From Zea mays (lineage: Eukaryota > Streptophyta > Magnoliopsida > Poales > Poaceae), in NCBI RefSeq assembly GCF_902167145.1, contig NC_050096.1:78922683-78986682 (forward strand): 64,000 nucleotides of DNA. The letters are read 5' to 3'. Shown here piece by piece: positions 44,301 through 55,273 of the stretch (positions are counted from its first letter, which is position 1; each line of letters opens with the position of its first letter). A program made the position numbers and the translations under genes. Under the pieces are notes generated by a model, which saw nothing but the letters and a program-made list of their open reading frames with translations, did no database searches and had not been told where the DNA came from.

Positions 44301-45718
44301 GGCGCCTCTATATCCCAGCCACTTCACCCCTACTACGGGAGATCGTGGCCACTGTACACGATGACGGCCACGAAGGCGTCCACCGCACCCTGCATCGACT
44401 ACGGCGCGACTTTCATTTTCCCAACATGCGTCGTATTGTGCAGGAATTCGGCAGGGCGTGCGGAACGTGCCAAACATACAAGTCAGATCACCTACGTCCG
44501 GCTGGTCTCCTACAGCCCCTGCCGATCCCAGATGGGGTGTGGTCGGACATCGGCATAGACTTCATCGAAGCTCTGCCCCGCGTGCAAGGCAAGACGGTCA
44601 TTCTCACTGTCGTCGACCGTTTCAGCAAGTACTGCCACTTCATCCCGCTGGCGCACCCATACACGGCGGAGTCGGTGGCGCAAGCATTCTGCGCCGAGGT
44701 GGTGAGGCTGCACGGCATCCCGCAGTCCATCGTCTCGGACCGCGACCCCGTCTTCACGTCGGCCTTCTGGAGGGAGCTAATGGCCCTGACTGGAACCAAG
44801 TTGTTCATGTCCTCCGCTTTCCATCCGCAAACCGACGGCTAGTCGGAGGCAGCCAACCACGTCATCGTGATGTACCTTCGCTGCTTCACCGGCGACCGAC
44901 CCCGACAGTGGCTCCAGTGGCTTCCATGGGCGGAGTACACCTACAACAATGCCTACCAGTCCTCGCTCCGCGAGACGCCATTCCGGGTGGTCTACGGTCG
45001 CGACCCACCGACCATCCGGTCCTACGAGCCGGGTGACGCACGCGTGCCCGCGGTGGCGCAGGAGATGGAGGAACGGGCTGCCTTCCTCGACGACGTTCGC
45101 TACCGTCTCCATCAGGCGCAAGAATCCCAGAAACGCGCCTACGATCAGCATCACAGGCAGGTCGTCTACAACGTCGGTGACTGGGCCCTTCTTCGTCTCC
45201 GTCAACGACCATCGATATCCCTGCCACATTCCACCACAGGCAAGTTGAAGCCCCGCTACGTCGGCCCCTACCGTGTCAAGGAGATCATCAACGAGGCGGC
45301 CGTACGCCTACAGCTTCCATCCGACGCCAAAATCCACGATGTCTTCCATGTGGGCATCCTTAAGAAGTTCGTTGGGGCGCCACCAACGGAACCACCTGCG
45401 CTCCCGGCCACACTCAACGGCGCAGTGGTGTCCACACCTTCCCGTGTCTTGGCGGGTCGCCTGGCTCGCGGCATCAGGCAAGTTCTGATACAGTGGCACG
45501 GTGAACCAGTGACGACGTCTGCGACCTGGGAGGATTTCGAGGATTTCCGGGCAAGCTTCCCCGCTTTCCAGCTCGAGGACGAGCTGACTTTCGAGGCCGG
45601 GAGAGATGTCATGTACGGTAAGCCGTACACAAGGCGCAGGCGCGCACGCGACATCCGGCGGGCAGCAGAGCGCGCCAAAAGTGCAGCAGCGCCACAGATG
45701 GCAGGCACTCAAGTTTAG
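41390..45718 (+). pseudogene. gag-pol: Gag-Pol of the Reina-type chromovirus, two TAG stops
   Basis: One frame of 1443 codons. I start it at ATG 41390 (MVEPTLADVIEMMKAMQADI), since upstream in-frame codons lack an ATG. Gag has FPRFDGKTDPLLFINKCESY and WYIQLQEDEG. The zinc knuckle is damaged: CFNSNEKYSRGHNRFC has Ser for the second Cys. Protease has LLDSGSTHNFI; RT has [27 protein letters not shown] and FFDD (in VVVFFDDILIYS); RNase H has VECDASSTGFGGVL. A TAG at 44201-44203 separates the RNase H and integrase parts. A second TAG at 44840-44842 falls in the integrase motif HPQTDG-stop-SE, where relatives have Gln. Asp residues IGIDF and VSDRDPVF are present. The end (VLIQWHGEP, SATWEDFEDF) is chromodomain-like and its last 37 codons lie inside the 3' LTR. 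Confidence 0.92.
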
Positions 45719-46050
45719 GAAAGCAGCAGCCACTTATGGCGAGGGATAAATAGGAAAGTATCAATTTGGCTCTTATGGCAAGGAATAAGTAGGAAAGTAG
45801 CAATTTGACACTTATGGCAAGGAATAAGTAGGAAAGTAGTATTTTGGCAGGGAGGATAATTAGGGAGCTTGCTCCATTTGTGTGGCCGCCAGCCCTATAT
45901 ATCCCCAGGTGCGCAGCACTGTTGAGGGCAATAAAATATCAAGTCATTTTCCACCTCTCTCTCTCAAGCCTGCGGTTAGGAGGAATACTCCTACCGGAGA
46001 AGACGGCCGAAGGCTACGAGTTACGTAGCAAGGGTTCGACGCTCTTGACA
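45607..46050 (+). repeat. 3' LTR of the Reina-type element
   Basis: Matches 40815-41274 apart from a 16-bp deletion and a few substitutions. Its first 112 bp are also coding sequence for the end of Pol. A purine-rich GAGGCCGGGAGAGA directly precedes it. Confidence 0.9.
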
Positions 46051-47886
46051 GTGGCAGTGACCAACATCGAAACATCTGGAGCGCGGGTTCGTCGGCTGAA
46101 ACGAGTGAACGTGCGGTTGGCTGGGCTGGAATGGGGGTTGGGTGTACCACTTGGGTTATAAGGTTGGCCGAAGGGAACAGTAGCAATAGTAACTATGAAG
46201 GAAAACGCTGAAATAACAAACATGTCTCTTCCCGCTGCCTTCTTCTCCAATCCTCTTCTTCCTCCGAGCACCATTTTCCCCCGATCCTCTATCTGTGGTG
46301 ATAACATTTGGTATCAAAGACAGTAAGACACCAATCCTGGATCCACTAGACAACTGCCCCAGGGGACCTAGATCGGTTGCCATGGAATACCCTGACACCA
46401 CCGCTGACAAAGTGCTCGATGAATTGCATCACGCGGGCTCTGCGACCGTTGTGCAGAGAAATGGTCATCTGGCAACATTCAGAACTACATGCTATCGAAG
46501 AAGTCTGGGATCTATTGACACCAGAGGATTCTTTGGAGCTGGTTCCTGAAAACACTTATTAACTCTTGATGGCTTTATATGTAGCTGCATGGTCGGGTTC
46601 TGATGGTGCTGCAACACTTCGTCTTCAAGGCCACATTCAGCAACTAGAATTGTTGGTACTCACCGATTCGAGGTCATCCCACACATTTATCAGTGAGAGG
46701 TTGACGTCTTAGTTGTCTGGAGTGCAGGTGTTGAGGCAGCCAATGATGGTGAAAGTGGCGAATGGTCAAGTACTCAAGTGTACTCACTATATTCCAACGA
46801 CCACTTGGAGTATGTCAACCTGTGAATTTGTGGCGAATCTAAAGTTTTTGACCCTACCTTCATTTGATTTGGTGGTGGGTATGGAATGGTTGCAATGTTA
46901 TAGTCTGATGAAAGTCGATATGGCCAACAAGTGGATGGTGATTCTTTACCACGGTTCCACTAGGAGTTTACAGGGTGTCCTAGTCCTACCTTCTTTTCAT
47001 ACAGGTGCTGTTGTTGAACTATTGTTGATTTCAGAGGAACATCAGTCACCAAACTCTGTTGCTTAGGAAACATAGGACTTGGACCCTAAAATTTAGTCAG
47101 CTCTCTCCCGGTTTTCAGAAGTCACTACAGCAGCTATAGTCATTTTCGGCGGCTTTATACCTATTTTCTACGGTCTCTGGCCGCAAAAAAAAAAAATTAG
47201 CCAAAAATAAGCGTCAATTTTCGGCGGCTTAAGAGCCGGCCGCCGAAAATAAGTAATTTTCGGCGGACAGAGCCTTGGTCGCCAAAAATTAAGGCCGCCG
47301 AAATAGTCACATGGCTATTTTCGGCGGCCCCATTTGACCATCGAAAATAAGCAATTTCAGAGAGAGAGAAAATGCAAAAATGCAAAAAACAGCAATTTCA
47401 ATAACAATATAATCACAATAATATGACAGAAACAGTAATTCCAGAATTACACACATTTAACACAAAACCTTCACAACACGCCGTCGAAAATTAATATTTA
47501 TTTTCGGCGGCCGACGAAAATAAGGGTGACCGCCGAAAGTGGTGTACAATGTTGTTGTGAGTCTTTGCTGATGTGGTGGGTTTGCCACCCAATTGCACTT
47601 GTGATCACAATTTTCTGTTAGTGGCAGGTGCTCAACCATTTATGTCCGCCCATATTGATACCCTCTAGCCCTGAAGACTGAATTGAGAAGCACGTCCATG
47701 ATATACTAGAACACAATGTGATACAGAAAAGTAACGGTCCCTATGCTTCATCTGTTTTGTTGGTTAAAAAGAAGGATCACACATTGTGTTTCTGTGTTGA
47801 TTACAGATACCTCAATGCAATCACCATTAAACTACTAAGTAATTGAGAGTTTGAGACTATCCGCAGTAGCTCACTCTATATCATCC
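46051..47886 (+). pseudogene. Decayed Ty3/gypsy element: LTR end, primer site, protease and RT scraps
   Basis: After an LTR-like tail, TTGGTATCAAAGACAG at about 46309-46324 looks like a primer-binding site. Most of gag is missing. Traces such as EEVWDLLTPEDSLELV lead into a protease region (GHIQQLELLVLTDSRSSHTFISERL) in which the catalytic DSG is DSR. A readable tail (46713-47063) has VKVANGQVLKC and SFDLVVGMEWLQCYS. After the CACTA-like insertion, a short RT piece reads VLLVKKKDHTLCFCVDYRYLNAITIK (47757-47836) and then stops being recognisable. There are many stops and deletions. The Reina-type element and the Zeon-like element are both inserted in or next to it. Confidence 0.72.
47123..47623. 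mobile_element. Small non-autonomous CACTA-like element
   Basis: It starts CACTACAGCAGC and ends CTGTTAGTG, the reverse complement of CACTAACAG, so both termini carry CACTA. Inside are about eight copies of TTTCGGCGG or its complement CCGCCGAAA in both orientations, which suits the subterminal repeats CACTA transposases bind. There is no ORF. It splits the decayed Ty3 element between protease and RT traces. The three flanking bases (AGT and GCA) do not match, so no duplication supports the ends. Confidence 0.5.
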
Positions 47887-48570
47887 TGTTGGGAGCCTTC
47901 GTCTTCCGAAGGTCATCAAAAACACGATTAACAATGTTTCACAAGTATAATATATGTACAGGAACCTTCGAACTCGGAATGAAGCTGTACACAATATGAA
48001 AAAGCATGGTCGGGACGAAGGTTGAATCAGTTCCGAAGCTACGCGCAGGGAAGCTTCGGCTCAGCAGCAGAAAACGGAACCGACTTAAAGAGGAAAATGC
48101 TATCTAGTCCTCAATAGATTGTTCTTAAGTCCATAGTAAACATAAAGAGCATGAATGTAATTTTACACAGGCTGTGCCCTGTGCCTATAAATAGATGAAC
48201 AGTACCCCCGTACTGTTCACGCTGACTTGTATTCACTCGTGCGTCACACTTGGACTTTTGCCTTCTATCAAGCCTTGCCTTCTATCAAGCCGAAGGTACA
48301 AATGTAATTCAATATTGTTCATGTTTATTTATGATATAATAAAGATATATAATTGATGTCATATGATTATTCATGTTATTTCTCATGTTTCATATGCTTA
48401 TACTTCCATTAATATACACTGTGATGATGAAGGTACGTCCTTCATAACCTTCGTCCGAAGATCATTATATCCTAAGGGAAATAATGCTTCGAAGGACGAA
48501 GGACGTTAACCACTAATGTTTTGTGTTGCCTTGTTCTTAACTCATAGCATTTGAGAACGAGTCCCCAACA
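47887..48570 (+). repeat. 5' LTR of the Zeon-like element (684 bp)
   Basis: TATAAATAGATGAACAGTA at about 48187 is the probable promoter core. The CTTCCGAAGG-type inverted motif occurs near the start. It shares its TATA region and 3' end with the solo LTR at 62812. Confidence 0.9.
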
Positions 48571-48571
48571 T

Positions 48572-48589
48572 TGGCGCCCACCTCCGGTG
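48572..48589 (+). other. Primer-binding site of the Zeon-like element
   Basis: TGGCGCCCACCTCCGGTG starts one base after the LTR end. Confidence 0.75.
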
Positions 48590-48628
48590 AACTCAATCGA
48601 CCACCTTCGGCAAGTCGTGACCTTCGTC

Positions 48629-49995
48629 ATGCCGCCGAAGAAAACTTCTTCAGGGCTAGGGGCTGCACTGCAGCCACTAGACATCAACCAGGACACACTG
48701 CGCGAAGCTCGAACTCAAAAGAGGAAGGCTACAAGTCCAACACCCCAGGAGGAGGAGCTGGACCAGGAGATAAGGGATATCGAAGCTGTCCATCAACAGG
48801 TCGAAAGGAAGAGAAAGAAAATGCTCCGTCTTTCCGATCTACAGTAGAAGATCGATGAAGCTGCTGAAGAAATACGTCATCTTACTCAAGATGAACAGGA
48901 CCGAAGACCTCCACAAAGAGAGCTTCGTCAAGACAATTCCTACAATTATGATGATTGGTATGACGATTTCCATCATGGAAATTTTGCTTTTGATGATGCT
49001 TCTCCTCTATCAGCAGAACTGCAGGCTACCCCGTGCCCCCCATCATACAAGCCACCTCAGCTCCCCATGTATGATGGGCACTCAGATCCAAAACCGTTTC
49101 TGATGAGCTACGAAGCAACTATATCTTTGTACGGGGGCAACACCGCAGTCATGGCAAAGACCTTCGTCATGGCAGTCCGAAGTGTGGCCCAGACATGGTA
49201 CTCTTCTCTCCGGCCAGGGACAATCACGTCATGGCAGAAGCTTAAGGATATGCTGGTCACCAGTTTTCAAGGGTTTCAGACGAAGCCAGTCACTGCTCAG
49301 GCCTTGTTCCAGTGCACACAAGACCATGAGGAGTACCTTCAGGCATATGTTCGAAGGTTCTTGCGTCTGAGAGCACAAGCGCCCACGGTGCCCAATGAAA
49401 TCGTCATTGAGGCCATGATCAAAGGTCTTCGGCCAGGGCCTACGGCTCAATACTTCGCCAGGAACCCCCCCAGACTCTGGAGAAGCAGCTTCAGAAAATG
49501 GATGAGTACATCCGGGCTGACAATGACTTCCGCCAAAGAAGGGAGGAAGCTTATAGATTTTCTGAGATGACTAGGGGCCTCGGAGGAAGAATCCACCCTA
49601 GGCATGTCAGATCAACCCACAACTCCAGTCAGAACGATGACAAAGGAAGCCAGTTTTAGAGGCCACAACATAGCTCACAGTCTTTAGGACAGCAGCAAAG
49701 CTCCTTCAGGCCACCAGCTCCAAGGGGCAGAAGCGTCAGGGGCTTCGGAGGTAGATATGGGGATCAGCCCAGAAAAATCTATTGTTTATTCTGTGGTGAA
49801 GACAAGGGCCATACGACAAGAACATGTCAAATTACCATTCAAAAGCAAAAAGAGATCGCCGAAGCAGAAGCCCAGCAGAATCAACCGAAGCAGGTCTTAC
49901 ATACTGCTTCGTGCCACTCTCCCTACATACCAGAATATGTGAGCAATCAACCTACAGTTTCTGTTGCTTCGGCAAGCCATTCACAAGCTTCCTGA
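48629..49995 (+). pseudogene. gag: Gag of the Zeon-like element, stops and one frameshift
   Basis: Starts at ATG 48629 (MPPKKTSSGLGAALQPL), preceded by a short leader after the primer site. TAG at 48845-48847 interrupts a coiled-coil-like region, and the same frame continues through MYDGHSDPKPFLMSYEATISLYGG and WYSSLRPGTITSWQKLKDM, a Ty3 Gag core. A one-base change in the C-run near 49464-49470 shifts the frame. The new frame carries KQLQKMDEYIRADNDF, another TAG at 49657-49659 and a zinc-knuckle-like CLFCGEDKGHTTRTC (five, not four, residues before His), then ends at TGA 49993-49995. Gag alone would supply particle protein; no enzymes are encoded. Confidence 0.82.
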
Positions 49996-50284
49996 CCTCA
50001 GCTCCCACCGCCACCACCATTACAACCTACTTATACCCGAAGCCAACAGCCAGAAGGGCGCCAACACCCCCAACAACAACGTGACTTCAGGGAGGAGTCT
50101 GAAGCTCGTACAGTCAACAACATTGTACCATAATCAAAGCACATATACTGAGCAATATCCTACTTCTGAAATACTTTTTACGCCAATTTGCTTTCTGTAT
50201 GAGGAACAAGTAATGAAAAACTTAGTTTTAATTTCTTGTAATGATTTTGCCTGCACCATAATGAAATATATCTTCTTCGCAGAT

Positions 50285-50715
50285 TCACGAAGCTCAAAAT
50301 TTGTTCCTAAGGGAATGCAATAATCGAAGGTACAAAAGTCGTTCCTAAGAGAGCGCAGCGTAAGTTTTTAAGCTCAAAAGTCGTACCTAAGGGAATGCAG
50401 TGCCAAAATTGACGAAGCTACAAAAAGTCGTTCCTAAGGGAGCGCAGTGTAAGTTTTCTGCTCAAAAGTCGTTCCAAAGAGAATGCAGAGCCAAATACCG
50501 CCGAAATAGAAGGCGGAGAAGTTCAAAAGTCATTCCTAAGGGGATGCAGAACTTATACCGCCGAATTAGAAGGCGAAGAAGTTCAAAAGTCGTTCCTAAG
50601 GGGATGCAGAACTTATACCATCGAAATAGAAGGTGAAGAAGCTCAAAAGTCGTTCCTAAGAGGATGCAGAGCTTAGACTCAAAAGACGTTCCTAAGGGGA
50701 TGCAGAGTTTTGTGT
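50285..50715. repeat. Tandem array of a 24-bp core, partly in 60-bp units
   Basis: About nine copies of AAAGTCGTTCCTAAGGGRAT (start spacing 34-62 bp). The last clear run has exact 60-bp steps (cores at about 50532, 50592, 50652) with CCGCCGAAATAGAAGGCGAA between. It is non-coding and lies just after gag. The following stretch to 51168 is AT-rich with ATCATA-type simple repeats (50755-50815) and no ORF I support. Confidence 0.82.
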
Positions 50716-51168
50716 ATTCCAGTGTGGGTGCGTGGGTGTGTGTCTTTGGCATCCGCATCATTTTGCATCATATCATCACATCATTTTGCATAACATTACA
50801 TCATACATCATACTGCATTAACGATACAAGAATCGAATACGAAGCCAATCTTCGGCAAATGCTTCGTCAAACTGAAAATGTGCTAAGGCACGAAGTAAGC
50901 TTCGGGAAATACAGTTTTATCAGACTTGCCATAAGAAGGGATCTCTTTCTTTACGAAGCATGAAAAGAAGGGAATGTGTTTTTTCGCCGAAGGCTCAAAA
51001 ACTGTATGTGTAAATTTCATGCATCGCAAAGAAATAAGTTACAATAATTTACATATTCGATTCAATGTTACATACATCAAATGGTACATAGTTTTGTTAC
51101 AATAGAAGCTTAATGTTCATTCCATTGTCCCATACATCAAGTATTTCAAAATATTATTACAATACAAT

Positions 51169-54129
51169 CTATTCTTCTCTAAGGACTTTTTCCGCAACTT
51201 CGTTCAAAAGTTTATCGACGACTTCGTCAATAATGGAGTATGTCATGCTTATAATATCCAGTGCCTCCTTCATTTCTGGATCAGCTAGGGGATCGTACGG
51301 TTCCGGTGGCGGGGAGAGTTCAGCTGAAGTAGGTAAATTGATTAGTTCGAAGCCACAAAACAAGTACCCAAGTTAAAAAAACCAAAAAATAATACCTTTA
51401 GCCTTTCACGTTCTGCAGCCTCTTCAGCTCGCTTTGCTTCTGCTCGGGCATCGTGGGTGTCTTTTTCATTCTTTTTTATAATCTCGTGGGCCAGCTCTCG
51501 GCCACCGTTCACCCAGACATCGTTATAAAACTTCTCGCCTGTTAAAGTTGCTTCGGTTGAAGGATCCTTCATATCGTCTATGGAGAAGGCCGCTTCGGCC
51601 TGGGCTATAGCCTTTACGTGATCACATCCGGCCTTCTCCAGAATAGCTGAGATTCCCCGAGCACCGAAAAACGCACAAATATCCCTGCGATCATTCAAGA
51701 TTTCCTCGAAGGCTTCGGCTTCTCCACTTATACATTCAATAACGCCTTGAGGGTCGCCTCGGATAAAATTTTCTTTAGAAGAATAAGCGCCCACTTTGGA
51801 GAAGCTAGTTTTTAATTTCTTCACGCAATCCAAGGATTTTTCAAAACACTTCTCCTTGGATTCGCGAAGTTCTATAACATTTTTCTCTAATTTATTCTTC
51901 CAATATTCGCTAATCTCTTGGTTAGCCTGTGCGAGCGCGTAGTTCTCCTTAGCTTCGGCTAGTTGTCTCCAAAGGTCTTCAATCTCGGTTTTCTGGGCCT
52001 CAGCCTGAGCATTGTAATTAGCTTTGTCTTCCTTTACTTTGTTCACCAATGAAATCAAAATTGTCTTTTTCTAGACCTTCGTTTCTCAGTTCAATCACCT
52101 CTGAGCACTGGTTGTTAAGAGCCATTGTATGACCTTCGTCTTCAACGCTCTTCTGTGCCCTCAAGGCATTACTAAGAATTAAGCCCTGCAAAGAAGAAGA
52201 AAGAATTGAGCATGGCAATAAAGTACTTCATTTTTCAACTTCAAAGTTAACTTCTATACCTTTATACTGCTGTACGCAAGGCTATCAGCAAGATCATCCT
52301 TCGACAAGACCGAAAGGCCTTCTTCAAGCTTAGGAAATCCCATACTTTTAGCCATCTCCTGGCAAACGGATATTTCTTTGTTGTTCGGGAGACAATATAG
52401 GAAATCATATTCGTTAGTGCCGTTAAACACTAGAGCTCCCTTCGGATATTTTAATTTTTGGGCATAGTGTCTGGCTTCAAGGATTTCTTCTTCGGATAAT
52501 TTCTTCCCCGAAGCATGTCGATAAATGTAATCAACAGCTTCGGCTGGGGCTTCGAGGGCAGGGGATTTTGCTTTTTCTGCCATGCTGGTATCCGAAGTTT
52601 GCTTATCAGCTTTGTCTACAGGCGTGACAGCCTTCGCCTTAATGGGCGCTGAAGGCCTAGCTTCGGCCTCGTCTTGGACTTTGGCAGCTTCAACATTTTT
52701 CTTAGTAGGTCCAGGGCTCAAGGCCTTCGTGCTCTCCAAGACAGCGTCCAGCACGCTGGCCATTCTCCTCCTCTTGGGAGTTGCGATAGGAGCCTTTTGC
52801 ACCTTCGGCAATTTTGCCTCAGCTGGTGGGCTTAGAATTTCAAGCATTTTCTCTATTTTTTCCACCTGTGGCTCTTCGGCTTTATCATTCTTAGCTTCGG
52901 CTGGCCCGACTATAGATACCTTCAGCATTACAGTCGGCTCTTTAGCGCTCTGCACAATCGGAGCAGCTTGTCATGCTTTGGCAGTCGAAGAGGCCCCTTC
53001 GCCAAATCCAGGCACTACGGCCGGTTCAATATACCGCGGCCGGTGGGTCAAAACCTTCACTTTTTGCCCTTCGGCACATCAGTGGTGACCGAAGCAACAA
53101 TTTTTCTCTTTTTCCCTTGCCTTCGCATCAGTTAGTGATAATCAGGGTATACGAAGCCGATTGCATCGAATACCCTGTTCAATCTTTTTTCCCCGGCCCC
53201 TCCCCGGCCCCCTAAGGCTACAGACAAGGCATCATCTTCGGCCTTAGAATATGTTCCAACCAGCTCGTCACTGGTAGCTTCAATACATTTCAACCAGTCA
53301 TCGTCTGGCTCATCAAACTTCTCCCTAAATCTGAAGGTATACTTCAATCGGACCAGACCACCCTCACTGGAATCGGCAGTGGTCTCCTTCAGCATATCCC
53401 AGCTCTCCACAAGTGGCCATACCCTGAAGGCTATATGCTCTTGAATTAAATCCCTCGTGCCAATGAAGGCACACACAGTACTAAAGGCCTTCTGACATGC
53501 TTCAACATTTCCATCAATTTCCGCCTTCGGTCTTCGGAGGCCGAAGCGAGACCAGATGGGGCGCTGGATGATTTCTTTGATGTCTTCTCTTTTTAAATCA
53601 TTTTTAACGTAAAACCACTCCTCCATCCAGGCCCGAGCCATCTTTTCTGGAATGTTGGCACCGGGTGGCTTGCATTAGAACGGGCAATGAACCCGTAACA
53701 ACCGAAATTGTTGTGGTATTGTTCTTTGCCAATAGCCTTTGTCTCATATAAAAGCTCGTGCATGCTGCAGAAGCACTTTGCGCTCGGCTCCAGCCCCTGG
53801 CTCCTTACAGCCCACACAAATATCCCCATCCTGATTATAGCTTCGGGGGTAATCTGATGAAGAAAGATTTGAAATATTTTTAAAACCTCGACCACAAATT
53901 TACTCAGTGGGAACCGAAGGCCTGCCTTCAAAATGCTTCGGTAAATAACAACTTCGTTTTCTTCAGGAGCAGGCACAGTACTATCTCCTCCAACTCTGAC
54001 AATAGACATGTCACGAAAATACCTCCCCCTCATGGTGTCAATATGACTCTGTTTGATAGTCGACTTTCCGAAGATAGTGTGACTTGGCCGCCAGGGCCGA
54101 TCCTCAGAATCTTCATCCCCACTCTCCAC
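51169..54129 (-). pseudogene. Antisense gene of the Zeon-like element: Transposase_28-like domain, introns, coiled coil
   Basis: Read on the minus strand from ATG 54129 (MESGDEDSEDRPWRPS). The first part has a domain resembling Pfam Transposase_28 (AGLRFPLSKFVVEVLKIFQI, MGIFVWAVRSQGLEPSAKCF, HNNFGCYGFIARSN). It shifts frame near 53640 and continues with WMEEWFYVKNDL and FIGTRDLIQEHIAFRVWPL to a stop at 53132. After another break the sequence is Lys/Glu/Ala-rich (52955-52254). GT-AG introns fit at 52259-52186 and about 51399-51327. The exon between them is a long coiled coil with Glu/Ala/Lys pattern; the last exon ends at TAA 51169-51171. The sense strand of the element runs the other way. The role is unknown and this copy is frame-broken. 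Confidence 0.75.
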
Positions 54130-54607
54130 GTCATAACACTGTCCTCAGAATCTTCGGATAAACCCCCATGATCTCCTTAGTAATTTTCTCTGTATTCGTT
54201 TTTGCCATGGACTCATATCAGCAATGAAAGGATCTGCAACTTTTTTCTCTTCATACATCTTCGTCTCCTCGGTTATTTTCTTCTCTTCAGTCATCTTCTT
54301 CTCTTCAAATTTGGAGCAAACACGCCTTTAAACCGAAGCTCTAAAAACTCGAAAATCAAGCAAGAGCTAATGAGCAAGAGCCAAAAGTTTGAAAAAAAAC
54401 GTGAACAACAGAAAATGCGTATCAAATGCTGCTGCTATGGTTCATATTTATACGCCCAGTGTGTTGCAACTTGGTGGGCCCCGTCTGTCATTGACTGTTG
54501 CTATTCTAGCAATGGGAAGGTGTTTTTTTGGACCTTCGGCTTAAGGCCTTCGTTCACGTCGCAGTCTGAATTCGTTGTTATAACAAATTAATACTGCGAG
54601 GGGCTAC

Positions 54608-55273
54608 TGTTGGGGGCCTTAGTCTTCCGAAGGTCCTCAAAAACACGATTAACAATATTTCCCAAGTATAATATATGTACAGGAACCTTCGGACTCGGAA
54701 TGAAGCTGTACACAATATGAAAAGCATGGTCGGGACAAATGTTGAATCGGTTCCGAAGCAACGCGCAGGGAAGCTTCGGCTTAGCAGCAGAAAACGGAAC
54801 CGACTTAAAGAGGAAAAGGCTATCTAGTCCTCAATAGATTGTCCTTAAGTCCATAGTAAACATAAAGGGCATGAATGTAATTTTACACAGGCTACGCCCT
54901 GTGCCTATAAATAGATGAACAGTACCCCCGTATTGTTCACGCTGACTTGTATTCACTCGTGCGTCACACTTGAACTTTTGCCTTCTGTCAAGCCGAAGGT
55001 ACAAATGTAATTCAATATTGTTCATGTTTATTCATGATATAATAAAGATATATAAATGATGTCATATGATTATTCATGTTATTTCTCATGTTTCATATGC
55101 TTATACTTCCATTAATATACATTGTGATGATGAAGGTACGTCCTTCATAACCTTTGTCCTAAGATCATTATATCCTAAGGGAAATAATGCTTCGAAGGAC
55201 AAATGACGTTAACCACTAATGTTTTGTGTTGCCTTGTTCTTAACTCATAGCATTTGAGAACGAGTCCCCAACA
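54608..55273 (+). repeat. 3' LTR of the Zeon-like element (666 bp)
   Basis: Counterpart of 47887-48570 with scattered substitutions and a missing repeat of GCCTTCTATCAA present once more in the 5' copy (about 48261-48295). Confidence 0.9.

Larger units (their letters stand above)
40815..46050 (+). mobile_element. Complete Reina-type chromovirus (5.2 kb)
   Basis: Short LTRs at 40815-41274 (460 bp) and 45607-46050 (444 bp), TGTCATGTACGG...CTCTTGACA. The target duplication is imperfect: GTGGA at 40810-40814 and GTGGC at 46051-46055. One reading frame codes Gag, protease, RT, RNase H, integrase and a chromodomain-like end that runs into the 3' LTR. The compact size, short LTRs and single frame fit the Reina clade. 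The coding region is notably GC-rich compared with the AT-rich flanks. Only about five substitutions and one 16-bp deletion separate the LTRs. Confidence 0.92.
47887..55273 (+). mobile_element. Zeon/Cinful-like non-autonomous Ty3 element with antisense gene
   Basis: LTRs at 47887-48570 and 54608-55273 (TGTTGGG...GTCCCCAACA), with a primer site just inside. The flanking duplication is CATCC (47882-47886) and CATCT (55274-55278), one mismatch. The sense strand codes only Gag; there is no protease, RT, RNase H or integrase. The region after gag is a repeat array, then an intron-containing gene on the opposite strand. A Gag-only body plus antisense gene fits the non-autonomous Zeon group, which would be mobilised by an autonomous partner such as Cinful. 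A CGAGGGGCTAC purine-rich tract precedes the 3' LTR. The family name is by recognition only. Confidence 0.83.

Noticed and set aside
46291..46560. Short ORF MEYPDTTADKVLDELHH considered as a host gene
   Set aside because: It follows a primer-binding-site-like sequence and runs into a protease trace, so it is leader or gag scrap of a decayed Ty3 element.
53000..53220. Plus-strand ORFs opposite the Zeon-like antisense gene
   Set aside because: The minus-strand reading has family motifs and introns; plus frames have none.
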